DNA of 64,000 nt, taken from contig DWWP01000041.1 of NCBI GenBank assembly GCA_019119635.1, forward strand, positions 83,772 through 147,771, given 5' to 3'. This document shows, one piece after another, positions 31,438-38,554 of the stretch; the stretch's first letter is position 1; each line of letters opens with the position of its first letter. The notes under the pieces were generated by a model. The model worked only from the letters and a program-made list of their open reading frames with translations, was not told the origin of the DNA and ran no database searches. Both the position numbers and the translations under genes were made by a program. The DNA is from Candidatus Dietzia intestinipullorum (lineage in GTDB: Bacteria; Actinomycetota; Actinomycetes; Mycobacteriales; Mycobacteriaceae).

Positions 31438-31509
31438 GCGCGATTAGCTCAGCGGGAGAGCGCTTCCCTGACACGGAAGAGGCCACTGGTTCGAACCCAG
31501 TATCGCGCA
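31438..31509 (+). tRNA. tRNA-Val (anticodon GAC), integration target
   Basis: Acceptor stem GCGCGAT pairs with ATCGCGC. The anticodon arm CTTCC-CTGACAC-GGAAG gives GAC. The T arm is ACTGG-TTCGAAC-CCAGT. 72 nt with discriminator A and encoded CCA (31510-31512). Its 3' 49 nt plus CCA form the left attachment repeat of the element that follows. The gene is intact because the element restores the 3' half. Confidence 0.97.
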
Positions 31510-31512
31510 CCA
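31461..31512 (+). repeat. attL: 52-bp attachment repeat in tRNA-Val(GAC)
   Basis: Positions 31461-31512 (CGCTTCCCTGACACGG... to ...CGCGCACCA) recur at 40615-40666 with a single difference: C at 31483 versus T at 40637. The repeat spans the anticodon stem, T arm, acceptor 3' strand and CCA. This is the classic overlap left by a tyrosine integrase in a tRNA gene. Confidence 0.95.
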
Positions 31513-31520
31513 TGTATGAC

Positions 31521-31553
31521 CTGCGGCGAAGTCCTTTACGGGCTTCGCCGCAG
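31521..31553 (+). terminator. Element-borne terminator just after tRNA-Val(GAC)
   Basis: CTGCGGCGAAG pairs with CTTCGCCGCAG; three more pairs (TCC/GGG) extend the stem to about 14 bp around a TTTAC loop. TTCTGTTT follows on the plus strand. It ends the tRNA transcript although it lies inside the element, and overlaps the integrase stop at 31536. Confidence 0.75.
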
Positions 31554-32666
31554 TTCTGTTTGGGGCGCAGCGAGGGCGCGTGAGCGCTCGGCGTCCAGCG
31601 CCCCGGCCACCGCCTGCAGGTCCTGGTCCCATAGCCCGGCGTATACGTCGAGGGTGACCGAGGGTCGCGAGTGCCCCAGGAGCCTGGAGACCACCAACAC
31701 CGACGCGCCCGCCTGGACCGCCAGTGACGCGGCGGTATGGCGCAACGAGTGCGGGGTGAGTCGCGCCGGAAACTCGGGGTCGACCTCGCGGCACCGTGCC
31801 ACCGCCTTGTTGAACACTCGCGGCCTCCAGGTGGAGATCCGCACCGGTACGTCTCCCCCGCCGAAGATGAGTTGGTCGCGGGTCTTGCCCTCGCACTCGC
31901 CGGCGAGCCGCTCGACCAGGAACCGGGGCACCGGCACACTGCGCCGCTCGCCGGTCTTTGGGTTCGAGAACACCTGCTTGCCCTTGACCTCCGCGACCGA
32001 CCGCGACACGTTGACGCGAGCCCGGAGCGCGTCATAGTCGGCCAGGCGAAGAGCGGCAGCCTCGCCCCACCGGAGTCCGCAATATCCCAGGAACAGCACG
32101 AGGGTGGTGTGCTGCTCCCCTACCTCGTCCGCCAGCCGGTCCAACTGCTGATGCGTCAAGTATCCCTTGTCAACGTGGTCGGGAGCCGGCGCCTTCAACC
32201 CGGCGGCGGGGTTCGAGGCGAGTTGTTTGTCCTCCACTCCGACCTCCAGGATCTGCCGCAGGACCAACACCACCTTCGCGAGGGTGGCCGGACTGACTCC
32301 GTCCTTGCGCAAGGTCGCGACCCAGGCCTTGAGGTCCGAGGGCTGGACCCGATTGATCGGGACCTCTCCCCACTTGGGCTGGATGTGGGTCTGATAGGTC
32401 CACTCCCGCGAGACCAGCGTGGTTGCCTTGAGGTGGCCCGAGATCTGGGCGTGCCAGCGCTCCTGCAGTTGGTCCACGGTCACTCCGCGAGACGCGGCGG
32501 TGTCGATGTACTCGCCCCGGTAGAGCGCGGTGGTCACGGACGCCTCGTGTTGGGCGGCGTCGCGTTTGGTCTTGAACGAGCGTTTGCGCTGGGTGCCGTC
32601 GGCGGTGCGCCAGCGGACCTGCCACCGCACCGAACCGTCCGGCTTGGTCATCTTGTGGATCGACAT
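31536..32666 (-). CDS. int: Tyrosine integrase of the satellite
   Basis: A 376-aa phage-type tyrosine recombinase, started at ATG 32666 (MSIHKMTKPDG). An AP2-like arm-binding N-terminus (WQVRWRTADGTQRKRSFKTKRDA) is followed by a SAM-like core-binding domain (residues about 65-155). The catalytic domain has the conserved Arg in GYCGLRWGEA, HSLRH (H-x-x-R), and LLGHSRPSVTLDVYAG with the final His and the nucleophilic Tyr. It ends 24 bp inside the element, next to attL, as is usual for tRNA-targeting integrases. It should integrate and, with the Xis-like protein, excise the element. Confidence 0.95.
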   Translation of the reverse strand: MSIHKMTKPDGSVRWQVRWRTADGTQRKRSFKTKRDAAQHEASVTTALYRGEYIDTAASRGVTVDQLQERWHAQISGHLKATTLVSREWTYQTHIQPKWGEVPINRVQPSDLKAWVATLRKDGVSPATLAKVVLVLRQILEVGVEDKQLASNPAAGLKAPAPDHVDKGYLTHQQLDRLADEVGEQHTTLVLFLGYCGLRWGEAAALRLADYDALRARVNVSRSVAEVKGKQVFSNPKTGERRSVPVPRFLVERLAGECEGKTRDQLIFGGGDVPVRISTWRPRVFNKAVARCREVDPEFPARLTPHSLRHTAASLAVQAGASVLVVSRLLGHSRPSVTLDVYAGLWDQDLQAVAGALDAERSRALAAPQTELRRSP

Positions 32667-32775
32667 GGTGTCTCTCTGGTATCTCTCTTTGCTCCCGCAG
32701 GCCTGGCGGCGTCTCGCCGGGTGTCGAGGCCCGGGACACGGTCCGAGGCGCTCGGGGGCAGGTGGGGTGAGTGGG

Positions 32776-33399
32776 TCACAGGCCCAGGTGCCGGCGGACC
32801 TCGCCGAGCAGGTCGCGGGTGATGTTGCCTCGTGCGGCGGTGTTGGTTTCGCCGTCCGCCCGCAGGTCCCGCTCGACCGACAGGTTGTGGCCCCACAGTT
32901 CGACGGCCGTGGCGACCAAGGTGTCCAGGTCGACGCCCACCGACTTCGCCGCCCGGCGGTCCGCGAGCGCTGCGGTGTCTCGGGCCACCTGCGCCGGGTC
33001 GCCACTGTTCAGTTCGTCGTGCAGGCGCTGGCCCTCGGACTCGGTCACCGGTTCGCCCCGGACCGCCCCGGTCAGGTTGGCGACCTCCCGCCCGTTGACC
33101 AGGACAGGCGCGTCATGGTCCAGCAGATCGGTCAGGGCCACAGGCTCGCCCCGGACCTCACCGAGTGTCAGGGCCAGCGACAGCAGGGTCTCGACCTTCG
33201 CGTCGATTCGTCCGGCTTCCAGGTCCGAGACCCGACCGATGGTCCAGGGCAGGCCGTAGCGCTTGGCGGTGTGCGCGACCTGCTCCAGGTGGGCGCTGGC
33301 CGCGAGTCGGATCCTGCGGGCGTTGCGGCCAATGATCCGGCGCAGGTCGGTCTCGGTGGCGTCGACCTTGGCGGCGAGGTCTGGGGTCAAGCGGGGCAT
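32776..33399 (-). CDS. XRE-like helix-turn-helix regulator (candidate repressor)
   Basis: A 207-aa protein starting at ATG 33399 with AAAGGA upstream; a longer frame upstream has no such signal. Residues about 15-70 form an HTH_3-like domain: an IIGRNARRIRLAAS helix, then LEQVAHTAKRYGLPWTIGRVSDLEAGR as the recognition part. The rest (VALTDLL..., then a helical region rich in Arg/Asp) is unrecognised. Genes of this type between integrase and divergent promoter usually encode the maintenance repressor. The operator-like repeats at 33678-33793 are its likely targets (inference). Confidence 0.75.
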   Translation of the reverse strand: MPRLTPDLAAKVDATETDLRRIIGRNARRIRLAASAHLEQVAHTAKRYGLPWTIGRVSDLEAGRIDAKVETLLSLALTLGEVRGEPVALTDLLDHDAPVLVNGREVANLTGAVRGEPVTESEGQRLHDELNSGDPAQVARDTAALADRRAAKSVGVDLDTLVATAVELWGHNLSVERDLRADGETNTAARGNITRDLLGEVRRHLGL

Positions 33400-33443
33400 G
33401 GCGTGTCCTTTCGTGGGGCTGGGGGGTTTGGGGTGGGGGTTGA

Positions 33444-33614
33444 TCAAGCGGGGTGGACGACGTCCATGATCGCCTCGGGGGCAACGCCACTGTCCATGAG
33501 GCGCTCCATGTAGGCGTTCATCGCGTCGCGGGCGCGGCTCTCGGCGGAGAAACTCTTGGCGTTGATGATGCGGTCGTTCAGGTTCTCGATCCGGGCGATC
33601 TGCTTGGCGTTCAT
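33444..33614 (-). CDS. 56-aa satellite protein, first gene of the leftward unit
   Basis: Starts at ATG 33614 behind a near-perfect CAAGGAGG ribosome-binding site, 57 nt from the leftward -10 box. It encodes MNAKQIARIENLNDRIINAK at the N-terminus, then a Ser/Arg/Ala/Met-rich helical stretch and EAIMDVVHPA at the end. I recognise no family. It is predicted to be soluble and helical and could be an antirepressor, a small regulator or a helper-phage interaction factor. The strong translation signal makes it a real gene in my view despite its size. Confidence 0.65.
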   Translation of the reverse strand: MNAKQIARIENLNDRIINAKSFSAESRARDAMNAYMERLMDSGVAPEAIMDVVHPA

Positions 33615-33670
33615 GGTGTCCTCCTTGGGGACTCGGTGGGGGCGGTTCCCCGAGGTGACCTGCAGTTACC

Positions 33671-33700
33671 ATCTTATCACGCCGTGTTCCCTCGGGACAA
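33671..33700 (-). promoter_or_regulatory. Leftward promoter of the satellite regulatory unit
   Basis: On the minus strand TTGTCC (33700-33695), an 18-bp spacer and TAAGAT (33676-33671). It drives the 56-aa gene, the XRE regulator and possibly int. The spacer contains GGAACACGGCGTG, identical to the spacer motif of the rightward promoter. Confidence 0.7.
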
Positions 33701-33793
33701 GTGACATCGCGGCGGTCCGGCGACCATGTTCCCTTGCGCCCAGGAACACGGCGTGCTTTAATGGGGGAGCCACGTTCCCGATAGGCCGGGAAC
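33678..33793. repeat. Operator-like repeats in the divergent control region
   Basis: Three places carry GTTCC/GGAAC half-sites. (1) CACGCCGTGTTCC at 33678-33690. (2) GGAACACGGCGTG at 33743-33755, the exact 13-bp inverse of (1); its site also forms TGTTCC-N10-GGAACA at 33727-33748. (3) GTTCCCG-ATAGGC-CGGGAAC at 33774-33793, a perfect 7-bp palindrome between the rightward -10 and the first start codon. Copies 1 and 2 occupy the -35/-10 spacer of each promoter, so one protein could shut both. Confidence 0.75.
33734..33762 (+). promoter_or_regulatory. Rightward promoter of the satellite replication/late unit
   Basis: TTGCGC (33734-33739), a 17-bp spacer and TTTAAT (33757-33762), which matches the -10 consensus at five of six bases. 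Transcription should begin near 33769 and run into the Xis-like gene and everything downstream. Its spacer holds the 13-bp GGAACACGGCGTG copy. Confidence 0.75.
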
Positions 33794-33820
33794 ACCACCG
33801 AGACCCCAGGAGGGACCCCC

Positions 33821-34015
33821 ATGGCAAACGAGACCGACGTACCCGAACTCTGGACCCCCGCCCAGACCGCCGAGTACCTGCACACCACCGAAAGCGCACT
33901 GCGCGTCCGTCGCTACAGGCGTAGTGGACCGCCCTGGGTGAAGGCCGGAGTCCGCGTGTTCTACCGCGCCGACGAGGTCGTCGCCTGGCTTCGGCGTGGT
34001 GGTGAGGCGGCATGA
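33821..34015 (+). CDS. Excisionase-like MerR-type helix-turn-helix protein
   Basis: A 64-aa protein from ATG 33821 with AGGAGGG 5 nt upstream. WTPAQTAEYLHTTESALRVRRYRRSGPPWVKAGVRVFY is split here only for description: it is the HTH_17 fold, with helix-turn-helix at residues 11-31 and a wing ending in RADEVVAWLRR. Such proteins in phages and satellites act as excisionase (recombination directionality factor) or as small regulators. First gene rightward of the divergent promoter. Overlaps the next gene by 4 bp. Confidence 0.82.
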   Translation: MANETDVPELWTPAQTAEYLHTTESALRVRRYRRSGPPWVKAGVRVFYRADEVVAWLRRGGEAA

Positions 34016-34923
34016 CCACCGCGACCGCCAAGCGGTGCACCAAGTGCGATGAGACCAAACCCCTGACCGACTACCACCGGAAGGCCGCGAGCCGGGATGG
34101 CCACTACGCCCGGTGTAAGGCGTGCGTTCTCGCGTCCCAGAAAGCCTGGTACCGCGAGAGGGTCGCCGCCGAGCGAATCGTGCCCCCGACGACCGATACC
34201 AAGGCCTGCACCAAGTGTGGCGAGGTCAAACCCCTGGCCGAGTACTACCGAAACGCGAAGTCGACAGACGGCCGATCTTCCCAGTGCAAAGCCTGTCGGA
34301 GTGCCCAGCGAAAGACCCACGTCAGGCGCCTAGAGGCCGAGCGGGTGGAACCCGCACCGACCGACACCAAGCCGTGCACTAAGTGTGGTGAAGTCAAGCC
34401 CCTGACCGAGTACCACCGGAACACCGGGACCCGAGACGGTCACCAAACTCAGTGCAAGGTCTGCAAGTCCACTCATAAACAGGGCTGGTACAACGCCAAC
34501 CGCGAAAAGAACGCCGCCCGCAGGAGGGCCTGGCGAGAGGCCAACCGTGACAAGATTTACTCTTTCAATCGGGAGTACCACGCGAGGCGCTGGGCGAACG
34601 ACCCCGAGTACCGCGAGCGGGTCCGCGCCCAGCGAAAGGCTGGTTTCATTCGCTACCACCGACTGAAGGCCAACGCCAAGCAGGAGCCCTATACCCGTCA
34701 AGCGATATTTGAGCGCGACGGTTGGATCTGCGGGATCTGTGCGGAGCCCATCGACCCGAGGCTGCTCGGCCAGGTCCGCCCGGACGCACCTTCCATCGAC
34801 CACATCGTGCCCTTGTCGCGTGGGGGCGACGACACCCCAGCGAACGTGCAAGCCGGCCACTTCGGCTGCAACTCGGGAAAGCGTGACCGGATCGAGCATG
34901 AGGACCAGGAGGTCGCGGCGTGA
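34012..34923 (+). CDS. HNH endonuclease with three tandem zinc-ribbon repeats
   Basis: A 303-aa protein. Three repeats of about 57 residues each carry two CxxC pairs: Cys9/12 and 35/38, Cys66/69 and 92/95, Cys122/125 and 148/151, with the shared core CTKCGEVKPL-x-EY. A basic helical linker (NREKNAARRRAWREANR) leads to a C-terminal HNH nuclease: CGIC, then DHIVPLSRGG, an Asn, GHFGCN. The HNH fold should cut DNA with one metal ion; the ribbons probably bind DNA. Repeats are similar also in DNA, so they arose by recent tandem duplication. It follows the Xis-like gene with 4-bp overlap. Confidence 0.85.
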   Translation: MTTATAKRCTKCDETKPLTDYHRKAASRDGHYARCKACVLASQKAWYRERVAAERIVPPTTDTKACTKCGEVKPLAEYYRNAKSTDGRSSQCKACRSAQRKTHVRRLEAERVEPAPTDTKPCTKCGEVKPLTEYHRNTGTRDGHQTQCKVCKSTHKQGWYNANREKNAARRRAWREANRDKIYSFNREYHARRWANDPEYRERVRAQRKAGFIRYHRLKANAKQEPYTRQAIFERDGWICGICAEPIDPRLLGQVRPDAPSIDHIVPLSRGGDDTPANVQAGHFGCNSGKRDRIEHEDQEVAA

Positions 34924-35063
34924 GCCGCAATCGCTCTGGGGCCGAGAAGAAGCGAGCCCGCAAGCGTCGCCTGGCGCAGGAGCGCGAGGCCGCAGAGGCC
35001 CGGAGCAAATCAACGCTGGCCTACTCGACTCGCTCGGACCCACAACCCCCGAATAGGCGTTGA
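34920..35063 (+). CDS. 47-aa basic protein (unrecognised)
   Basis: GTG 34920 overlaps the preceding TGA by 4 bp (GTGA). The product starts VSRNRSGAEKKRARKRRLAQ and ends in a Ser/Pro-rich tail. It is strongly basic and helical in its first half. No family is recognised. Coupling to the HNH gene and the compact spacing support it; the short length weakens it. Confidence 0.5.
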   Translation: MSRNRSGAEKKRARKRRLAQEREAAEARSKSTLAYSTRSDPQPPNRR

Positions 35064-35240
35064 GGGCCGACCTCGTAAGAGATCGACCCTCTACGCCGGC
35101 CAGGGACCCAATCCCGACCGCCAACAGAACCCCCGAAAGAGGATGAAATGCCCTTTCTATTTTACCGTCTGCGCTCTCCACCGTCTATTTACGGAACCCC
35201 CAGAACACACGAATCCGGACCTGCCAGAACAGAGGATGAG

Positions 35241-36023
35241 ATGCCCAAGATACACCCCAAGCCGTGGGGCGACCACGCCGCGAGGCTGGCCCTGATGGGC
35301 CTGCACGTCGTGCCGGTCGCACCCCGCACCAAGCGCCCCATGTTTGCCGGGTGGGTGCAGTGTGCGACACGTGACCGAGCCCAGATCCGCCGGTGGGCTA
35401 CCGAGTACCCGAACGCCAACATCGGGGCGGTCCTACTGGGGGAACACCTGGTCGTCGACGTGGACGACGAGACAGCGTTCGCCGGATGGATGGACGACCA
35501 GGGTTACCTGCTCCCGCGAACTATGGAGGTCTCGACCGGCCGAGGTCGCCACCTATATTACCGCCTGCCGGGCGTGCTCTCTGGCGGGAACAACACCCGC
35601 GTGCCCGGTGCGGACCTCAAGATCCGTGGTTTGGTAGTCGCCCCGGGGAGCCTGCACCCGAGCGGTGTCCACTACCGACTGACCTCGCCCCGCGCCATGT
35701 GCGAGGCTCCCGGTTGGCTCATCGAACTGGTCACGGCGACCCCCACCCCCACCGGGCGACACCCGGGCGCAGGGGACCCCAAGGCGTGGCCGGTGGACCG
35801 CCAGATGCGGGTGGCGTCGACGGTCTGGGCCGCGTCCAAGGGCAACCGCAACGCCTCCGCGTTCTGGGCCTTCTGCCGCGCCTATGAGTCCGGACTGGCC
35901 GGCGCCGAGTTGCGGGGGTTCCTCGGCCAGATCTGGCGGGCCGCCCTGGCGGTCGGGCTGGACGAGGACGAGATCGCCACCTGCGAGGCCAGCGCCGCCC
36001 GCACGCAGGTGGTGACGTCATGA
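35241..36023 (+). CDS. Prim-Pol domain protein (bifunctional DNA primase/polymerase)
   Basis: A 260-aa AEP-superfamily primase-polymerase, started at ATG 35241 behind AGAGGATGAG. ALMGLHVVPVAPRTKRPMF-like N-terminus, the catalytic pair of acidic residues in HLVVDVDDE, and GRGRHLYYRLPG (the sxH-type motif) fit the N-terminal Prim-Pol family. Together with the downstream ATPase it forms the element's own replication module. An in-frame ATG at 35148 with an almost identical upstream sequence would add 31 residues lacking family similarity; I regard that start as secondary. Confidence 0.85.
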   Translation: MPKIHPKPWGDHAARLALMGLHVVPVAPRTKRPMFAGWVQCATRDRAQIRRWATEYPNANIGAVLLGEHLVVDVDDETAFAGWMDDQGYLLPRTMEVSTGRGRHLYYRLPGVLSGGNNTRVPGADLKIRGLVVAPGSLHPSGVHYRLTSPRAMCEAPGWLIELVTATPTPTGRHPGAGDPKAWPVDRQMRVASTVWAASKGNRNASAFWAFCRAYESGLAGAELRGFLGQIWRAALAVGLDEDEIATCEASAARTQVVTS

Positions 36024-37393
36024 AGGTCGCGGAGAGCCTGGCGGATGTAGTCGCGCTCGACGAGGATGAGTTCTGGGAGTCGCGCCCCGAGTTGCGCACG
36101 ATCCGCGACTTCGCCCGGGCACGCTTGACCGCCCCCTGGTCAACCTTCGGGTATGTACTCGCCCGGGCCGTGGCGGTCATCCCGCCGACCGTGGTCCTGC
36201 CCCCAATCGTGGGTTCAGTAGCCAGCCTCAACACGTTCGTGGCGGTGGTCGGCCCATCGGGCAGTGGCAAGGGTGCCTCCGATGGGGTCGCCCGAGATCT
36301 GCTACAGACCACCCCCCGAGTGCACACGGTGAAGCCGGGGTCCGGCGAGGGTATCCCGAAGGAGTACGCCTGGATAAACACGCCCCGGGGGAAGACCCCG
36401 ATTCAGCACCCGCTGCGGAACTCAGTGCTGTTCAACGTGTCGGAGATCGACACTCTGGCGAACCTGGGCCGGCGGTCCGGCTCGACGCTCATGCCCGAAC
36501 TGCGGGCGGCGTGGTCCGGTGAGGAACTCGGGTTCGCCTATTCCGACCAGACCAAGAAACTGCGGATCGAGCCGCACCGGTTCCGTATGTGCCTGGTGAC
36601 TGGAGTCCAGCCGGGACAGGCGGGCGCGTTGTTCGAGGAAACGAGCGGGGGCACCCCCCAACGGTTCCTGTGGATGCCGACCAACGACCTGAATCGGCCC
36701 CGCAGTCTGCCGGACGAACCCCCGCCCCTGGATCTGCCGGAGTGGCCTGGTCGGGGTGTATTGGTCACTGAACCGGATGACGACGGTGTCGAGCGCGAGG
36801 ACCTGGGACTGCTCAAGTTGCACCTGCCGGTCGAGCGGATCGAGTGGCACACCCTCGACGTGCCCCAGGCCGTCCGGGACGCGATCCACCAAGACCGCAG
36901 CGCAGGACTCGACCGATCCATCGCCGGCGCGGCTGACGTCGATCCGCTGGAGGGTCACTGGTTTCTGGTTCGGTTGAAGATCGCCGCCGGGCTGATGTGG
37001 CTGAACGGCCGGCGCGATGGGGTCACCGACGAGGACTGGGAACTGGCGGGGGTCGTCAAGGCGGTCTCGGACCGCACCCGCGCCGAGGCCCAGGAGGTGC
37101 TGGCCAAGAACGCCCGCCAGGAGTCGATCCAACGCGGACGGGCGGCGGGGCACCGGTCCGTCGCTGCTCGCGAGGTCACCGAGGAAGACGACATCAAACG
37201 CGCCGCCCAGCGGATCACGGGGTACCTGGAGCGCAAGGGCGGGACGGCGACCCGAAGCCTCATTCGCAAGGACGGTCTGCGCCCTGACATCAAGCCATTG
37301 ATCGACGACGCCCTGGCCCGACTGGTCGACGCGGGCACCGTGACCGTCACCGAGGGCGACCACGGACGGGTGGAGGTGAGCCTGTGCAGATAG
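36020..37393 (+). CDS. Primase-helicase-type P-loop ATPase (DUF3987-like)
   Basis: A 457-aa protein overlapping the Prim-Pol gene by 4 bp. The Walker A is GPSGSGKG (residues about 78-85), the Walker B region is VLFNVSEIDTLANL, and GVQPGQAGALFEET looks like a sensor segment. The C-terminal 100 residues are basic and end in a winged-helix-like domain (AAQRITGYLERKGG...). In actinobacterial satellites and phiRv1/phiRv2-type elements a similar protein follows or replaces the primase. It probably unwinds DNA for element replication. Confidence 0.8.
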   Translation: MKVAESLADVVALDEDEFWESRPELRTIRDFARARLTAPWSTFGYVLARAVAVIPPTVVLPPIVGSVASLNTFVAVVGPSGSGKGASDGVARDLLQTTPRVHTVKPGSGEGIPKEYAWINTPRGKTPIQHPLRNSVLFNVSEIDTLANLGRRSGSTLMPELRAAWSGEELGFAYSDQTKKLRIEPHRFRMCLVTGVQPGQAGALFEETSGGTPQRFLWMPTNDLNRPRSLPDEPPPLDLPEWPGRGVLVTEPDDDGVEREDLGLLKLHLPVERIEWHTLDVPQAVRDAIHQDRSAGLDRSIAGAADVDPLEGHWFLVRLKIAAGLMWLNGRRDGVTDEDWELAGVVKAVSDRTRAEAQEVLAKNARQESIQRGRAAGHRSVAAREVTEEDDIKRAAQRITGYLERKGGTATRSLIRKDGLRPDIKPLIDDALARLVDAGTVTVTEGDHGRVEVSLCR

Positions 37394-37401
37394 GGGGGAC
37401 A

Positions 37402-37421
37402 GGGGGGGACGTGTCCCCCCC
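37402..37421 (+). terminator. G-rich palindromic hairpin after the helicase gene
   Basis: GGGGGGGAC-GT-GTCCCCCCC: a 9-bp inverted repeat with a 2-bp centre, 9 bp after the helicase stop. A further GGGGGGAC copy lies at 37393-37400. A weaker GGGGGAC/GTCCCCC pair follows at 37516-37530. They may attenuate transcription between the replication genes and the WhiB/late part. No T-run. Confidence 0.4.
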
Positions 37422-37627
37422 TCCCCTCCCGTTCCGAGGCAGTAAGTCTGCCCTAAGAATCCAAAACCAAAACACAAAGGGTGTTTCCCATGAAAAAGAC
37501 GCCGCGCAGGGGGATGGGGGACGGTCCCCCATCGTCCCCCCTCCTTACCCAGTTACCACGTCCGACACCCTCTCCTGCTCCCGCCAACCAGGCCGGAGCC
37601 CACACCAACGACGCCCAGGAGGCAGAC

Positions 37628-37765
37628 ATGACCGAACACTCCCGACCCGAGGTCGTATGGGCGACACGCGACCCAGTACCCCTGCCAAACAACCGCCCCC
37701 AGGGGGCGGGGGCAGGGGCAGATACGGGCAACGACCACGGACACGACGACGAGACGGGGCGATGA
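37628..37765 (+). CDS. 45-aa hydrophilic protein (unrecognised)
   Basis: ATG 37628 follows an AGGAGG ribosome-binding site at 5 nt. The product begins MTEHSRPEVVWATRDPVPLP and ends in a Gly/Ala/Asp/His-rich low-complexity tail. An in-frame ATG at 37490, behind AAAGG, would give 91 aa with a Pro-rich leader. I prefer the short form because of the better signal. No family recognised. Two bases separate it from the WhiB-like gene. Confidence 0.5.
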   Translation: MTEHSRPEVVWATRDPVPLPNNRPQGAGAGADTGNDHGHDDETGR

Positions 37766-37766
37766 C

Positions 37767-38144
37767 ATGGCCAGGAACTGGGAACTGAGTGAGTGGCCCA
37801 CGCCGGTCAAGCGAACCGAACGCGACCAGGTGTACCCGGCGCGCGGTATCTTGCCGGCCCCGGAACCATGGATGGAGCGCGGGGCCTGTGTTGGTCGGCA
37901 GCCACTCTGGGACAGGACCATCGCCGGCGAGGGCGAGCGAGCGCGACTCGCCCGGCAGGAGCGGGCCGCCCGAATCTGCCGAACCCAGTGTCCCGTCATA
38001 ACGCAGTGTCGCGCATGGTCCGAGCGCGCCGCGACGATCGGAGATTACGGCGTAACCGGTGGTCGCGTGGTCCGTGGGGCGATTAACGGGCGCGGTGGTG
38101 GCGACTGGGTCGAACTGGGGCGAGATGAAGACGAGGTGGCATGA
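37767..38144 (+). CDS. WhiB-family-like iron-sulfur protein, variant Cys spacing
   Basis: A 125-aa protein with the WhiB layout: a first Cys in ERGACVG (Cys41), then AARICRTQCPVITQCRAW with Cys71, Cys75 and Cys81, then a DYGVTGGR turn where the family has G-[VI]-WGG, and a basic RG-rich tail. Canonical WhiB proteins have C-x2-C-x5-C; here it is C-x3-C-x5-C. Family members bind a 4Fe-4S cluster and the housekeeping sigma factor to steer transcription. Phage and satellite WhiB proteins can redirect host genes. It may switch on the late part of the element (inference). Confidence 0.75.
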   Translation: MARNWELSEWPTPVKRTERDQVYPARGILPAPEPWMERGACVGRQPLWDRTIAGEGERARLARQERAARICRTQCPVITQCRAWSERAATIGDYGVTGGRVVRGAINGRGGGDWVELGRDEDEVA

Positions 38145-38145
38145 A

Positions 38146-38439
38146 ATGACGAAGTTCAACCGTGGCGACCGAGGGTGGCGAGCAATCGCCGCGAGATTCC
38201 GTGCCGAGTGCGAGCGCCGCGAGGACCCGTGCTGGCTCTGCGGCCAACCGATCCTGTACGACCAGGACCCGGGGTTGCACCCCGACGCGTTCCACGTGGA
38301 CCACTTCCTTCCGGTATCGACCCACCCGGAACTGGCGCTCGATGTGGGGAACCTGCGCCCGAGCCACCGCTCCTGCAACATCGCCCGTGGGGATGGACCA
38401 CCACCGCTCGGGCTGGGCCGCAATAGCAGAATCTGGTAG
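38146..38439 (+). CDS. Small HNH endonuclease
   Basis: A 97-aa protein, started at ATG 38146 (MTKFNRGDRGWRA), 1 nt after the WhiB stop. CWLCGQPI supplies a zinc CxxC; HVDHFLPVSTHPELAL has the HNH first His; GNLRPSHRSCNIARG supplies the Asn and last His plus CN. Small phage HNH proteins next to packaging genes assist terminase in genome packaging. The terminase itself is absent here, so it may work with a helper phage terminase (inference). Confidence 0.85.
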   Translation: MTKFNRGDRGWRAIAARFRAECERREDPCWLCGQPILYDQDPGLHPDAFHVDHFLPVSTHPELALDVGNLRPSHRSCNIARGDGPPPLGLGRNSRIW

Positions 38440-38554
38440 GGGGGTTCGAACCGTGACAATTCGAATTGCCGCCCTGACCGGCGCATGATCGCGGCTTCTC
38501 CCCCCGAAGTCGGCCGGCCGGTCGATTAGTAACGACAGTTTACTCGAAACCCGA

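Noticed and set aside
31001..31509. Minus-strand open frame with DTGFEPVASSVSGK, GNRTRVDGF and DGIRTRDPHL segments
   Set aside because: These are the well-known false translations of tRNA genes. The frame runs antisense through the three tRNAs.
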